From NCBI GenBank assembly GCA_027452065.1, contig DAIDHC010000137.1, forward strand, positions 1 through 50,059: a stretch of DNA of 50,059 bases. Direction: 5' to 3'. The first letter of the stretch is position 1. Each line of letters starts with the position of its first letter. Made by a program: the position numbers and the translations under genes. This document shows, one piece after another, positions 7,763-16,762 of the stretch. This DNA is from Bryobacterales bacterium. GTDB lineage: Bacteria; Acidobacteriota; Terriglobia; Bryobacterales; Bryobacteraceae. The notes beneath the pieces are model-generated. The model was not told the DNA's origin. It did no database searches and saw nothing but the letters and a program-made list of their open reading frames with translations.

Positions 7763-10698
7763 GGAGTGGGATTACGATTCGCGGATTGGGAATGGCGCTG
7801 GCGCTGGCGCTGGCGCTGTGCGCGAGCGCGCAGGAGAAGACGGCGGGGGTACACGGCGTGGTGACGGACCCGTCGGGCTCGGTGGTGAGCGGGGCGTCGC
7901 TGACGGCGATGGGCGAGGACGGGGCGAAGTACACGGCGGTAAGCGGAAGCGGCGGCGAGTACCGGTTGAGCGGCATGACGCCGGGGCGGTACACGATCTA
8001 CGCCGATCAGCAGGGCTTCGCGTCGTATGAGAGCGGGCAGGTGGACGTGGCGGCCGGAGCGATGGTGGAGATGAACGTGAAGCTGGGGCTGGCCGATGTA
8101 AAGGACCAGGTGACGGTGAGCTCGGAGAGCGAGACGCTGAGCGTGGATCCGTCGGAGAACGCCGGCGCGGTGGTATTGACGGGAGCGGATTTAGAAACGC
8201 TGCCGGACGATCCGGACGATTTGCTGACCGACTTGCGGGCGCTGGCGGGGCCGGGCGCGGGGATGAGCGGAAGCGAGTTGTATCTGGACGGATTCAGCGG
8301 CGGGCGTCTGCCGCCGAAGGAATCGATTCGCGAGGTGCGCATTAATCAAGACCCGTTTTCGGCCGAGTACGACCGGCTGGGGTACGGAAGGATCGAGGTG
8401 TTCACCAAGCCGGGCTCGGAGACGGTGCACGGGTCGTTGAACTACCGGATCAGCGACGCGGCGCTGAACACGCGGAATCCGCTGCTGGGAGTGAAGCCGC
8501 CGTACCGCGCGCAGCAGGCCGACGGGGACATCGGAGGGTCGCTGGGGCGGAAGGTGTCGTGGTTTGTGGATACGGAACGGCGGGACGTGAGCGACAACGC
8601 GGTGGTGAGCGCGACGGTGCTGGATCCGAATCTGCAGCCGGCGGCGTTGAGCCAGGCGGTGCAGGCGCCGTTCACCAGCACCAGCGTGAGCCCGCGGATG
8701 GACGTGCAGTTGAACGGGCGGAACACTCTGACGGTGCGCTACTCGTGGCTGGGCACGGGGGCTCCGAACGAGGGCGTAGGGCAGTTTGTGCTGCCGACGG
8801 CCGGGTACGGGCTGAACACGCAACACAACACGGCGCAGGTGACCGAGACGGCGACGCCGGGGGTGTCGACGGTGATCGAGAGCGGATTTCAGTTCAGCCG
8901 GGACACATTCAACTACCAGGCGGCGGCCGGGCAGACTTCGCTGCGCGTGCTCGATTCGTTCACCGGAGGCGGGGCGCCTGTTGGGCCGTCGTTCAACAGC
9001 GCCGATTCTTACGAGCTGCACGAGTTGGTGTCGATGAACCGGGGCCGGCACACGATCAAGTTCGGGGGGCGGGTGCGGGGCACGCAGTTGAGCGACACCT
9101 CATACCGGAACTTCGGCGGGACGTTCGTGTTCGCCGGGGGAACGGGGCCGGAGCTGAACGCTCTGAATCAGCCGGTGTTGGGGCCAGGTGGCGTGCCGGT
9201 GCAGGTGCCGATCACATCGATTGAAAGCTACCAGAGGACGCTCCAGTTTCAGGCGGCGGGGATGGGGCCGGCGCAGATCCGGGCGCTGGGCGGCGGGCCG
9301 TCGCAATATCTGTTGAACGCGGGGGCGCCTTTTGCGGCGCTGTCGCAGACCGACGCGGGAGTGTTCGTGCAGGACGACTGGCGGGTGCGGCCGAATTTTT
9401 CGCTGAGCGCGGGGCTGAGGTATGAGCTGCAGAACGACCTGGGCGACCACGGGGACGTGGCGCCGCGGATCGGCTTCGCCTGGTCGCCGGGCAAGCACGG
9501 CAAGACGGTGATCCGGGGCGGAGCGGGCGTGTTCTATGACCGGTTCCCGGCGACGCTGGCGCTGAACGCGCTGCGATTCGGCGGGCTGCAGCAGCAGTTG
9601 GTTGTGCCGCATCCGGGCTTCTATCCGAACGCGCCGGGTGCGGGGATGCTGAGCGGGGCGCAGGGGATTCTGTACCAGATGGCGGGGAACCTGAGGGCGC
9701 CGATGATGGCGGAGGGGGCGTTGAGCGTGGAGCGGCAGATCTCGCGCAAGACGGTGGTGTCGGTGAGCCTGATAGAGTCGCACGGGACGCACCTGCTGCG
9801 GATGCGGGACATCAACGCGCCGATACCGGGCTCCTATCCGCCGGACCACCCGCTGGCCGGGGTGAGGCCGTACGGGCCGAACGACATTTACCAGTACGAG
9901 TCGGCGGGGCTGTACAACCAGAGGCAGTTGCTGGTGAACTATTCGCGGCGGCTGACCGGAGGGTTGAGCCTGTTCGGATACTACGCCTGGATGCACGCGA
10001 TGAGCAACACGGACGGGCCGGGGTATTTCGTGTCGAATCCTTACAACGCCAACGCGGACTACGGGCGCTCGGCCTACGACGTGCATCATAGCGTGGTGAT
10101 CGGGGCGACCTACGCCGGTCCGTTCCACATCATCTTCAGCCCGTTCCTGGTGGCGAGGAGCGGAGCGCCGTTCGATATCACGACGGGGCAGAGCCCGTAC
10201 GGGGACCTGTTGTACAACGCGCGGCCGTCGCTGGCGGCCTCGGCGCTGATGCCGGGCGTGGCGGCGACGCCGTACGGATTGTTCCAGACCAACCCGGCGC
10301 CGGGGGCGGCGTTGATTGCGCACAACTACGGGCAGGGGCCGGCGTTCGTGTCGATGAACATGCGGATCAGCCGGACGTTCGGCTTCGGAGCGCTGAAGAG
10401 CGACGGCGGCGGGGGCGGGAAGAAAGCGGCGGGCGGAAGCACGATGGCGGTGACGGCGGCGGACGCGGGCTCGGCCGAGCGGCTGACGCACGACGCGTCG
10501 ACCGAGCACCGGTACAACCTGGTGGTGGCGGTGATCGCGCGCAACGTGATGAACCATTTCAACCCGGGGCTGCCGGTGGGCGACCTGAGCTCGCCTTTGT
10601 TTGGAGGGACGAACTACATGGCGTCGCCGGCGGGGCCGCAGAGCGTGATGTACGGGGACGACCGGCGAATCTTTATCCAATTGAAGCTGCGGTTCTGA
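7756..10698 (+). CDS. TonB-dependent receptor with carboxypeptidase-regulatory-like N-terminal domain
   Basis: I place the start at GTG 7756, seven bases after GGAGGA (7743-7748), giving 980 residues; a more upstream ATG at 7717 would bury the signal peptide. A signal peptide (hydrophobic ALALALAL, cleavage near ASAQ) is followed by a carboxypeptidase-regulatory-like domain (about 30-110: GVVTDPSGSVVSGASL), a plug-like region (about 115-220, with SIREVRINQDPFSAEYDR) and a long beta-barrel ending in FIQLKLRF, the aromatic C-terminus of outer-membrane proteins. This architecture is widespread in Acidobacteriota and typically serves uptake of oligosaccharides, peptides or metals. The start overlaps the epimerase stop. 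The peptide importer genes begin about 100 bases downstream, so peptide-related uptake is possible. Confidence 0.85.
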   Translation: MLRSGITIRGLGMALALALALCASAQEKTAGVHGVVTDPSGSVVSGASLTAMGEDGAKYTAVSGSGGEYRLSGMTPGRYTIYADQQGFASYESGQVDVAAGAMVEMNVKLGLADVKDQVTVSSESETLSVDPSENAGAVVLTGADLETLPDDPDDLLTDLRALAGPGAGMSGSELYLDGFSGGRLPPKESIREVRINQDPFSAEYDRLGYGRIEVFTKPGSETVHGSLNYRISDAALNTRNPLLGVKPPYRAQQADGDIGGSLGRKVSWFVDTERRDVSDNAVVSATVLDPNLQPAALSQAVQAPFTSTSVSPRMDVQLNGRNTLTVRYSWLGTGAPNEGVGQFVLPTAGYGLNTQHNTAQVTETATPGVSTVIESGFQFSRDTFNYQAAAGQTSLRVLDSFTGGGAPVGPSFNSADSYELHELVSMNRGRHTIKFGGRVRGTQLSDTSYRNFGGTFVFAGGTGPELNALNQPVLGPGGVPVQVPITSIESYQRTLQFQAAGMGPAQIRALGGGPSQYLLNAGAPFAALSQTDAGVFVQDDWRVRPNFSLSAGLRYELQNDLGDHGDVAPRIGFAWSPGKHGKTVIRGGAGVFYDRFPATLALNALRFGGLQQQLVVPHPGFYPNAPGAGMLSGAQGILYQMAGNLRAPMMAEGALSVERQISRKTVVSVSLIESHGTHLLRMRDINAPIPGSYPPDHPLAGVRPYGPNDIYQYESAGLYNQRQLLVNYSRRLTGGLSLFGYYAWMHAMSNTDGPGYFVSNPYNANADYGRSAYDVHHSVVIGATYAGPFHIIFSPFLVARSGAPFDITTGQSPYGDLLYNARPSLAASALMPGVAATPYGLFQTNPAPGAALIAHNYGQGPAFVSMNMRISRTFGFGALKSDGGGGGKKAAGGSTMAVTAADAGSAERLTHDASTEHRYNLVVAVIARNVMNHFNPGLPVGDLSSPLFGGTNYMASPAGPQSVMYGDDRRIFIQLKLRF
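7795..7818 (+). repeat. four tandem GCGCTG hexamers inside the receptor signal peptide
   Basis: GCGCTG occurs four times in a row, encoding (Ala-Leu)x4, the hydrophobic core of the signal peptide. Loss or gain of a unit keeps the frame and only changes the core length. Confidence 0.9.
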
Positions 10699-10802
10699 GC
10701 GCACCGCGCGGGGCGCGACCAACTTCACCAATCAACGCGCGGGAAACGCCCGCCGGGTTGCCCGCGGCAGGGGCGGGGGTTTATCCTGTGGCGGGAGTTT
10801 GC

Positions 10803-11741
10803 GTGGCGGATGCGGGCAGCCTGGCTGCGGTGCGGGAACTGCGGGTTGAGTACCCCAACGGCAAGAGCGCCGTGGATGGGGTGACGTTTACGATGCGGCG
10901 CGGCGAGGTGGCCGGGTTGCTGGGGGAATCGGGCTGCGGGAAGACGACGCTGGCGCTGGCGCTGGCGGGTTTGCTGCCGCGGGAGGCGCGGGTGAGCGGG
11001 GGCGTCGAGTTCGAGGGGCAGGCGATCGGGGGCAGAAGCGAGGCAGAGCTTCGGGCGCTGCGGGGGTCGGGGATCGGGTTTCTGTTTCAGGAGCCGCTGG
11101 GGGCGTTTCATCCGCTGCTGAATCTGCGGCGGCAGATTATCGAGGCGGTGCGTGGGCGCGTAGAGCGGGGCGGGGAACGGGCGGCGGCGGAGGTGGCGCT
11201 GGAGGCGGTGGGGTTGAGCGCGCGGGAGTTCGGGCGGGCGTGGCCCCACCAGTTGAGCGGCGGGCAATTGCAGCGGGCGCAACTGGCGCAGGTGATGGCG
11301 GCGCGGCCGAAGCTGGTGCTGGCCGACGAGCCGACGGCGGCGCTGGATGCGGGGGCGGAGAAGGAGCTGCTCGATCTCCTCATCGGGGCGGGGCGCGGGG
11401 CCGGGATTCTGCTGATCAGCCACGAGCCGGAGCTGCTGCGGCGGTGGGCCGGGCGGGTGATGGTGATGTATGCGGGGCGCCTGGTGGAGAGCGGGGCGGC
11501 GGCGCGGGTGCTGGATGAGCCACGGCATCCCTATACGGCGGCGCTGCTGGCTTGCGGGCGGCCGGCGGCAGAGGGCGGGCGGCTGGCGGAGATTCCGGGG
11601 CGTGCGCCGGAGGGGAGGGAGCGGCCTGTTGGGTGCGCGTTTGCGCCGCGGTGCCCGCGGAGGATGGCGGTGTGCGGGGAGCGCGAGCCTCCCGCGGTGG
11701 AGGGCGGCGTGGAAGTGAGCTGCTGGCTCGATGTGGCCTGA
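10803..11741 (+). CDS. peptide/nickel ABC importer ATPase (DppD/OppD-like)
   Basis: I choose GTG 10803, with GGGAG at 10793-10797, giving 312 residues; an upstream TTG at 10758 would add 15 residues lacking family resemblance and without a ribosome site. Motifs: Walker A GESGCGKTT (about residues 44-52), Q-loop FLFQEPLGAFHP, signature LSGGQLQRAQ, Walker B LVLADEPTAALD and H-loop ISHEPELL. The C-terminal oligopeptide/dipeptide extension is present (RHPYTAALL, then a Cys-rich CAFAPRCPRRMAVC stretch), which in this family can hold an iron-sulfur cluster. It energises the two permeases encoded downstream. It overlaps the second ATPase gene by 11 bases. Confidence 0.88.
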   Translation: MADAGSLAAVRELRVEYPNGKSAVDGVTFTMRRGEVAGLLGESGCGKTTLALALAGLLPREARVSGGVEFEGQAIGGRSEAELRALRGSGIGFLFQEPLGAFHPLLNLRRQIIEAVRGRVERGGERAAAEVALEAVGLSAREFGRAWPHQLSGGQLQRAQLAQVMAARPKLVLADEPTAALDAGAEKELLDLLIGAGRGAGILLISHEPELLRRWAGRVMVMYAGRLVESGAAARVLDEPRHPYTAALLACGRPAAEGGRLAEIPGRAPEGRERPVGCAFAPRCPRRMAVCGEREPPAVEGGVEVSCWLDVA

Positions 11742-12492
11742 GGTCTCCCGGGCGCGCGGTGTGGTGCGGGCGCGGGGACTGATCAAGCGCTTCGGCGGGC
11801 GGGGGCGGGCGGCGGTGACGGCGCTGGACGGGGTGGACTTCGAGATCGGGCCGGGCGAGCGGATTCTGTTGAGCGGGGCGTCGGGCTGCGGCAAGACGAC
11901 GCTGGCGCGATGCCTGGCGGGGATGGAGACACCGGGGGCGGGAGCGGTGGACTGGGAGGACGAGAGGGGCGGGGAGCGGATCGTGCCGGCGGATGCGGCG
12001 TGGCGGCGGAGGGTGCAACTGGTTCCGCAGAACGCGGGGGCGAGCTTAAACCCGCGCTGGAGGATTCTTGATCTGCTGTGCGAGCCGGCGGCCATCCAGC
12101 GGCTGGGCTCGATCGAGGAGCGGCGGCGGGGGGCGCTCGAATGGCTGGCGCAGATGGGGTTGCCGGAGACGGCGGCGGGGCTGCGGCCGGCGCAGTTGAG
12201 CGGAGGGCAGCGGGCGAGAGTGGCGCTGGCGCGGGCGCTGGCGCTTGGTCCGGCGCTGGTGATCCTGGACGAATCCCTGGCGAGTCTCGACCTGCCGGCG
12301 CAGGCGCGGATTCTGAATCTGCTGGTGGAGGCGCAGAAGGCGAGCGGGGTCGCGTACCTGTTTATCGCGCACCGGCCGGCGCTGGTGGCGGCGGTGGCGA
12401 CGGGGGTGGCGCTGATGGAGCGGGGAAGAATCGGCGAAAGGCCGGCGGCCGAAGAATACCGGGAGCGGCTGCGGGCGGGGAGAGCGCAGTGA
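11731..12492 (+). CDS. peptide/nickel ABC importer ATPase (DppF/OppF-like)
   Basis: A 253-residue ATPase, partner of the previous one. Walker A SGASGCGKTT (about residues 48-57), Q-loop VPQNAGASLNPRW, signature LSGGQRARVALARAL, Walker B LVILDESLASLD with Ser where many homologs have Pro (DEP to DES), and H-loop FIAHR. The DES variant keeps the catalytic Glu and is common in OppF-type subunits. It is slightly shorter than typical DppF and lacks most of the C-terminal extension. The start overlaps the upstream gene, and its stop overlaps the start of the first permease by one base. Confidence 0.85.
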   Translation: MWPEVSRARGVVRARGLIKRFGGRGRAAVTALDGVDFEIGPGERILLSGASGCGKTTLARCLAGMETPGAGAVDWEDERGGERIVPADAAWRRRVQLVPQNAGASLNPRWRILDLLCEPAAIQRLGSIEERRRGALEWLAQMGLPETAAGLRPAQLSGGQRARVALARALALGPALVILDESLASLDLPAQARILNLLVEAQKASGVAYLFIAHRPALVAAVATGVALMERGRIGERPAAEEYRERLRAGRAQ

Positions 12493-13397
12493 TGGCGTGG
12501 TTTCTGGCGCGGCGGCTGGCGCACGCGGCGGCGCTGCTGATGGCGGTTTCGGCGGGCACCTTCGCGCTGGCGGAGCTGGCGCCGGGGGATTATTTCGCCG
12601 AGCTGAGGACGGACCCGAGGGTGGACGCGGCGGCGGTGGAAACACTGCGGGCGCGCTACGGGCTGGACCGGCCGCCGCTGGCGCGCTACGGGGCGTGGAT
12701 GGCCGCGGCGGTGCGGGGAGACCTGGGAGTTTCGATCGCTTACAACATGCCGGTGACGGAGTTGCTGAGGCCGCGGTTGGGGCGGACGCTGGAGCTGGCC
12801 GGGGTGTCGTGGGTGTTGAGCTGGATGGCGGCGCTGGGGCTGGCGATGGCGGCGGCGATGAGGCCGGGCGGATGGGTGGACCGGGGGACGGCGTGGCTGG
12901 TGTCGGCGCTGCTGGTGGTGCCGGAGCTGCTGCTGGCGGCATTGCTGGTGCTGGTGGCGGCGCGGACGGGAGTGCCGAGGCTGGGAGGGTTTTCGCTGGC
13001 GGTGGCGGCGCTGGCTCCGGGGGCGGCGCCGGTGCTGCTGCGGCATGCGCGGGCGGCGCTGCGGGAGGCGGCGGGAGCTCCGTTTGTGGAGGCGGCGCGG
13101 GCGCGGGGCATCGGCGGCGGGCGGTTGTGGGCGGTGTACATCTTTCCGGCGGCGGCCAATCCGATGGTGTCGTTGTTCGGGCTTTCGTTTGCGGGACTGT
13201 TGAGCGGCACATTGGTGGTGGAGGCGGTGACGGGGTGGCCGGGCGTGGGCCCATTGTTTCTGGAGGCGATCGCGTCGCGGGATTTTTATGTGATCGCGGC
13301 CGTCGGGCTGGTGGCGGCGGCGCTGCTGGCGGCCGGGAACCTGGCGGCGGACCTGATGCTCTACGCGCTGGACCCGCGGATCCGGAGGCCGCGGTGA
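12492..13397 (+). CDS. ABC importer permease (DppB/OppB-like)
   Basis: The ATG at 12492 gives 301 residues. The N-terminal membrane segment (FLARRLAHAAALLMAVSAG) is followed by the periplasmic segment LAPGDYFAELR and YGLDRPPLARYGAW, both typical of DppB-type permeases (LxPGD and GLDxPL). At least five more hydrophobic segments follow. The ATPase-coupling loop with EAARARGIGGGRLW is near residues 199-213, and GWPGVGPLFLEAIASRDF near the C-terminus is a family hallmark. It pairs with the DppC-like permease whose GTG start overlaps its stop by four bases. Confidence 0.88.
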   Translation: MAWFLARRLAHAAALLMAVSAGTFALAELAPGDYFAELRTDPRVDAAAVETLRARYGLDRPPLARYGAWMAAAVRGDLGVSIAYNMPVTELLRPRLGRTLELAGVSWVLSWMAALGLAMAAAMRPGGWVDRGTAWLVSALLVVPELLLAALLVLVAARTGVPRLGGFSLAVAALAPGAAPVLLRHARAALREAAGAPFVEAARARGIGGGRLWAVYIFPAAANPMVSLFGLSFAGLLSGTLVVEAVTGWPGVGPLFLEAIASRDFYVIAAVGLVAAALLAAGNLAADLMLYALDPRIRRPR

Positions 13398-14311
13398 GGC
13401 GGGGGAGCGGGTGGAAGTGGGCGGCGGGGGCTTTGGCGGCGCTGCACGCGGCGGTGCTGGGAGCGGGGTTTCTGGCGCCTTACGACGCGGCCGAGCAGCA
13501 TCGCGAGGCTCCGCTGGCGCCACCGGGGGCGATTCATTTTCACGGGCTGCGGCCTTATGCCGATGATCCGGTGACCGGGGAGCCGCGCGAGCTGCGGTTT
13601 TTCGTTCACCGGCGGTTGTTCGGCGTCGACGCGCCGGGGTTGTACTTTCCGCTGGGCAGCGACGAGTTCGGGCGCGACCAGTTCTCGCGGCTGCTTTACG
13701 GCGGGCGGGTGTCGCTGGGGGCGGCGGCGCTGGCGACCGCGCTGTCGATCGGGTTGGGGCTGGTTGCGGGGGTGGCGTCGGGACTGGCGGGGGGATGGGT
13801 GGATTCGGTGCTGATGCGCGTTTCGGAGCTGTTCCTGGCGCTGCCGTGGCTGTATCTGCTGCTGGGCGTGCGGGCGTTTCTGCCGCTGTCGATGCCTCCG
13901 CAGCGGGGCTTCCTGCTGGTGATCGCACTGGCCGGGCTGCTGGGCTGGGCGCGGCCGGCGCGGCTGTTTCGCGGGCTGACGCTGAGCCTCGCCCAGGCGG
14001 GACACGTGGAGGCGGCGCGCGGCTTCGGGGCCTCGCGCTTTTACCTGGCGCGCCGGCACATTGTGCCGGAGATGCGCGGCGTCATCGGCACGCAGGCCGC
14101 GCTCGTGGCGCCACAGTACATCCTGGCGGAGGTGACGCTGTCGATGTTCGGACTGGGCATCAACGAGCCGGGGCTGAGCTGGGGCACGCTGCTGGACGTA
14201 GTCCGCCAGCCGGCGCTGCTGACGCTCGACCCGTGGATCGCTCTGCCGGCGCTGATGCTGATTCCGGTGTTCCTGCTCTACTCGGTATGCGCCGACGCGC
14301 TGGGATCGTGA
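13394..14311 (+). CDS. ABC importer permease (DppC/OppC-like)
   Basis: A GTG start at 13394 overlaps the previous stop (GTGA) and gives 305 residues. One membrane segment is followed by a periplasmic stretch and LGSDEFGRDQFSRLLYGGR, the DppC signature (GTDxxGRDxxSRxxxGxR). Then come hydrophobic segments and the coupling-loop helix EAARGFGASRFYLARRHI. The final segment has a stop about 80 bases before the binding-protein gene. The periplasmic stretch between the first membrane helix and the signature (about residues 28-88) is longer than in short DppC proteins. Confidence 0.87.
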   Translation: MRRGSGWKWAAGALAALHAAVLGAGFLAPYDAAEQHREAPLAPPGAIHFHGLRPYADDPVTGEPRELRFFVHRRLFGVDAPGLYFPLGSDEFGRDQFSRLLYGGRVSLGAAALATALSIGLGLVAGVASGLAGGWVDSVLMRVSELFLALPWLYLLLGVRAFLPLSMPPQRGFLLVIALAGLLGWARPARLFRGLTLSLAQAGHVEAARGFGASRFYLARRHIVPEMRGVIGTQAALVAPQYILAEVTLSMFGLGINEPGLSWGTLLDVVRQPALLTLDPWIALPALMLIPVFLLYSVCADALGS

Positions 14312-14390
14312 CAGCGGGAAGCGAATTGTTCCGGCGTTGGAGGCGCCAAAACAGTACGCCGGATTACGGCACGCGGTAATATAGAAGGAA

Positions 14391-16169
14391 ATGACGTGGC
14401 GACAAGAGGCGGGGACCCTCTGCGCCGGTATTTTCCTTCTGGGAACGACGTGTCTGGCGGCCGGGCGGCTGCCGGCGGTCGAAGAGACCGAGCAACTCCC
14501 CGGTGTATCGGGTCAGGCCGGCGGCGCGCTGGTGGTGTACCAGCGGGCCGAGCCGAAGACATTGAACCCGCTGTTTGGATTCGACGTGTCCTCGCGGGAG
14601 GTGATCGGACGGCTGAACGCGGACCTGATCACCATCAATCGGAAGACCTTGCGGGCCGAGCCGGCGCTGGCGCGGAGCTTTACGGTGGGCGGAGGCGGGC
14701 GGGTGTACACGGTGAAGCTGCGCCGGGGACTGAAGTTTTCCGACGGGGAGCCGTTCACGGCGGACGATGTGGTGTTTAGCTTCCGGGCCTACGAGGACGG
14801 GAAGCTGGGGGCGCCGCAGCGGGATCTGCTGATTGTGGGCGGCGAGCCGGTGAAGGTGGAGCGAGTGGACGAGGCCACAGTGCGGATCACGCTGGCGGTG
14901 CCTTACGCGGCGGCCGAGCGGCTGTTTGACAGCGTGGCGATGCTGCCGAGGCATTTGCTGGAGCGGGCGTATGAAGACGGGTCGCTGGCGAAGGCGTGGG
15001 CGCTGACGGCGGAACCGGCTGCGATAGCCGGGTTGGGGCCGTACCGGCTGAAGCAGTACGTGGCGGGCGAGAAGCTGGTGCTGGAGCGGAATCCTCACTA
15101 TTGGCGGGTGGACGCGCGGGGGCGGCGGCTGCCGTATCTGGACGCGCTGGAGTTTCGCTTCGCCGGCAGCGAGGATGCGCAGGTGCTGCATTTTCTCAAT
15201 GGGGACGCGGGGATGGTGAGCGGGATGGGGGCGCGGAATTTCGCGTTTCTGGCGCGGGAGCCGCGGGCGCGGGGGGCGCAGCTTGTGGACGCCGGGCCGG
15301 GCCTGGAGTACAACTTTCTGTTTTTCAATTTGAAGCCGCAGCCGCCGGGCGAGGACGCGGAGCGGAGTGTCCGGCAGAGCTGGTTTGCGAAGGACGATTT
15401 CCGCCGGGCGGTGTCGCTGGCGATTGACCGCGAGGCGGTGGTGCGGCTGGTGTACGGCGGGCGGGCGCAGCCGTTGTGGGGGCCGGTGACGCCGGCCGAC
15501 CGGCAGTGGGTGGACGCGGGGGTTCCGCATCCGGCGCGGTCGATCGAACAGGCGCGCAAGCTGCTGGCGGGGGCGGGATTCCGGTGGAGCCCGGACAGGA
15601 CACTGGTAGACGCGGAGGGCCGGGCGGTGGAATTCACCATCGTCACCAGCGCCAGCAACCAGGAGCGAAGCCGGATGGCCACGATCATTCAAGACGATCT
15701 GAGCCAGCTCGGCATGAAGGTGCAGGTGGCGCCGCTCGAATTCCGGGCGATGCTGGACCGGGTGATGAACACGCACCGCTATGACGCGGCGATTTTCGGG
15801 CTGGCCAGCGGGGATGCGGACCCGAATGCCGACATGAACGTGTGGTTGTCGAGCGGGGGCATGCATTTGTGGAACGCGGGGCAGGCGCATCCGTCCACTG
15901 ACTGGGAGCGGGAAATCGATCAACGGATGGAGCGGCAGATGAGCGAAAGAGACCCGGGGCAACGCAAACGGATGTTCGACCGGGTGCAGGAGCTGCTGGC
16001 CGCGCACGAGCCGGTGATTTGCATAGCCAGCCCGGACATACTGGCGGCGGCGCGGGCGGGGCTGAAGAATTTCGACCCGGCGGTGCTTCAGCCGTATACG
16101 CTTTGGAACGTGGACCGGCTCTACTGGAGTGAGGGGCAGAACCGGACGGGGGCATCGGGCCGCCCATGA
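14391..16169 (+). CDS. extracellular solute-binding protein, family 5 (peptide-type)
   Basis: A 592-residue periplasmic binding protein. A hydrophobic signal region (about residues 8-25) precedes the mature part starting near GALVVYQRAEPKTLNPLFG. Family-5 features are LKFSDGEPFTADDVVFSF near residues 115-132 and DDFRRAVSLAIDREAVVRL about 335-355. It should deliver oligopeptides or a related ligand to the four-subunit importer encoded upstream. The ribosome site GAAGGAA lies almost directly against the ATG, closer than usual, so the true start could differ slightly. Its final codons overlap the start of the sigma factor gene by four bases (ATGA). Confidence 0.87.
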   Translation: MTWRQEAGTLCAGIFLLGTTCLAAGRLPAVEETEQLPGVSGQAGGALVVYQRAEPKTLNPLFGFDVSSREVIGRLNADLITINRKTLRAEPALARSFTVGGGGRVYTVKLRRGLKFSDGEPFTADDVVFSFRAYEDGKLGAPQRDLLIVGGEPVKVERVDEATVRITLAVPYAAAERLFDSVAMLPRHLLERAYEDGSLAKAWALTAEPAAIAGLGPYRLKQYVAGEKLVLERNPHYWRVDARGRRLPYLDALEFRFAGSEDAQVLHFLNGDAGMVSGMGARNFAFLAREPRARGAQLVDAGPGLEYNFLFFNLKPQPPGEDAERSVRQSWFAKDDFRRAVSLAIDREAVVRLVYGGRAQPLWGPVTPADRQWVDAGVPHPARSIEQARKLLAGAGFRWSPDRTLVDAEGRAVEFTIVTSASNQERSRMATIIQDDLSQLGMKVQVAPLEFRAMLDRVMNTHRYDAAIFGLASGDADPNADMNVWLSSGGMHLWNAGQAHPSTDWEREIDQRMERQMSERDPGQRKRMFDRVQELLAAHEPVICIASPDILAAARAGLKNFDPAVLQPYTLWNVDRLYWSEGQNRTGASGRP

Positions 16170-16759
16170 AACCGGAAGCGGTAGTGGAGGCGCGGCGCCC
16201 GGAGGCCGCCTGGAGCGACGAGGCGCTGATCGGGGCGTGTCTGAAGGGCGACGAGCAGGCATGGAACGCGTTGATCGAAAAGTACAAAAATCTGGTTTAC
16301 TCGGCGCCGGTGAAATACCGGATGGCGCCGGAGGACGCGGCGGATATTTTCCAGGGGGTGTGGCTGGAGGCATATAAGGAACTGCCCCGGCTGCGGAGCG
16401 TAGGCGCGTTTAAGGGCTGGCTGATGACGGTGAGCACGAACAAGTGCTACCAGTGGAAGCGGCGGACCGCCTCGCGGGGGACGATGCTGGGCGAGGAAGA
16501 GACGCCGGAGGTGCCCGACGAGAGGCCGCTGCCGCGCGAGATTCAGTTGACGATGGAGCGGGACCAGTTGATGCGCGAGGCGATCGCGGTGTTGCCGGAC
16601 CGGTGCCGGGAGATGATCACGATGTTGTTTTTCAGCGATCCGCCGATGGCGTACGGAGAGGTGGCCGCGAAGCTGGGGCTGGCCGAAGGCTCGATCGGGT
16701 TCATTCGGGGGCGTTGTTTGAAGAAACTGCGGGCGGCGCTGGAACAGCGGGGATTTTAA
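16166..16759 (+). CDS. ECF-type RNA polymerase sigma factor
   Basis: A 197-residue sigma-70 family protein. Region 2 spans about residues 25-95 (DEQAWNALIEKYKNLVYS, then DAADIFQGVWLEAYKEL and GWLMTVSTNKCYQWKRR), and region 4 about 130-190 ends in a helix-turn-helix (MAYGEVAAKLGLAEGSIGFI). There is no sigma region 1 or 3, as in ECF factors. It overlaps the peptide-binding-protein gene by four bases and is followed three bases later by the CHAT gene; the zinc-finger protein two genes on is the probable anti-sigma factor. ECF factors usually drive their own operon, but I could not recognise a target promoter. Confidence 0.87.
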   Translation: MKPEAVVEARRPEAAWSDEALIGACLKGDEQAWNALIEKYKNLVYSAPVKYRMAPEDAADIFQGVWLEAYKELPRLRSVGAFKGWLMTVSTNKCYQWKRRTASRGTMLGEEETPEVPDERPLPREIQLTMERDQLMREAIAVLPDRCREMITMLFFSDPPMAYGEVAAKLGLAEGSIGFIRGRCLKKLRAALEQRGF

Positions 16760-16762
16760 AGC

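Noticed and set aside
10725-13928. Very long open frame (over 1000 codons) on the minus strand across the peptide importer genes
   Set aside because: It is antisense to four well-recognised ABC genes, its translation is a low-complexity run of Arg, Pro and Ala without any domain, and such frames are expected in GC-rich DNA with G-ending codons.
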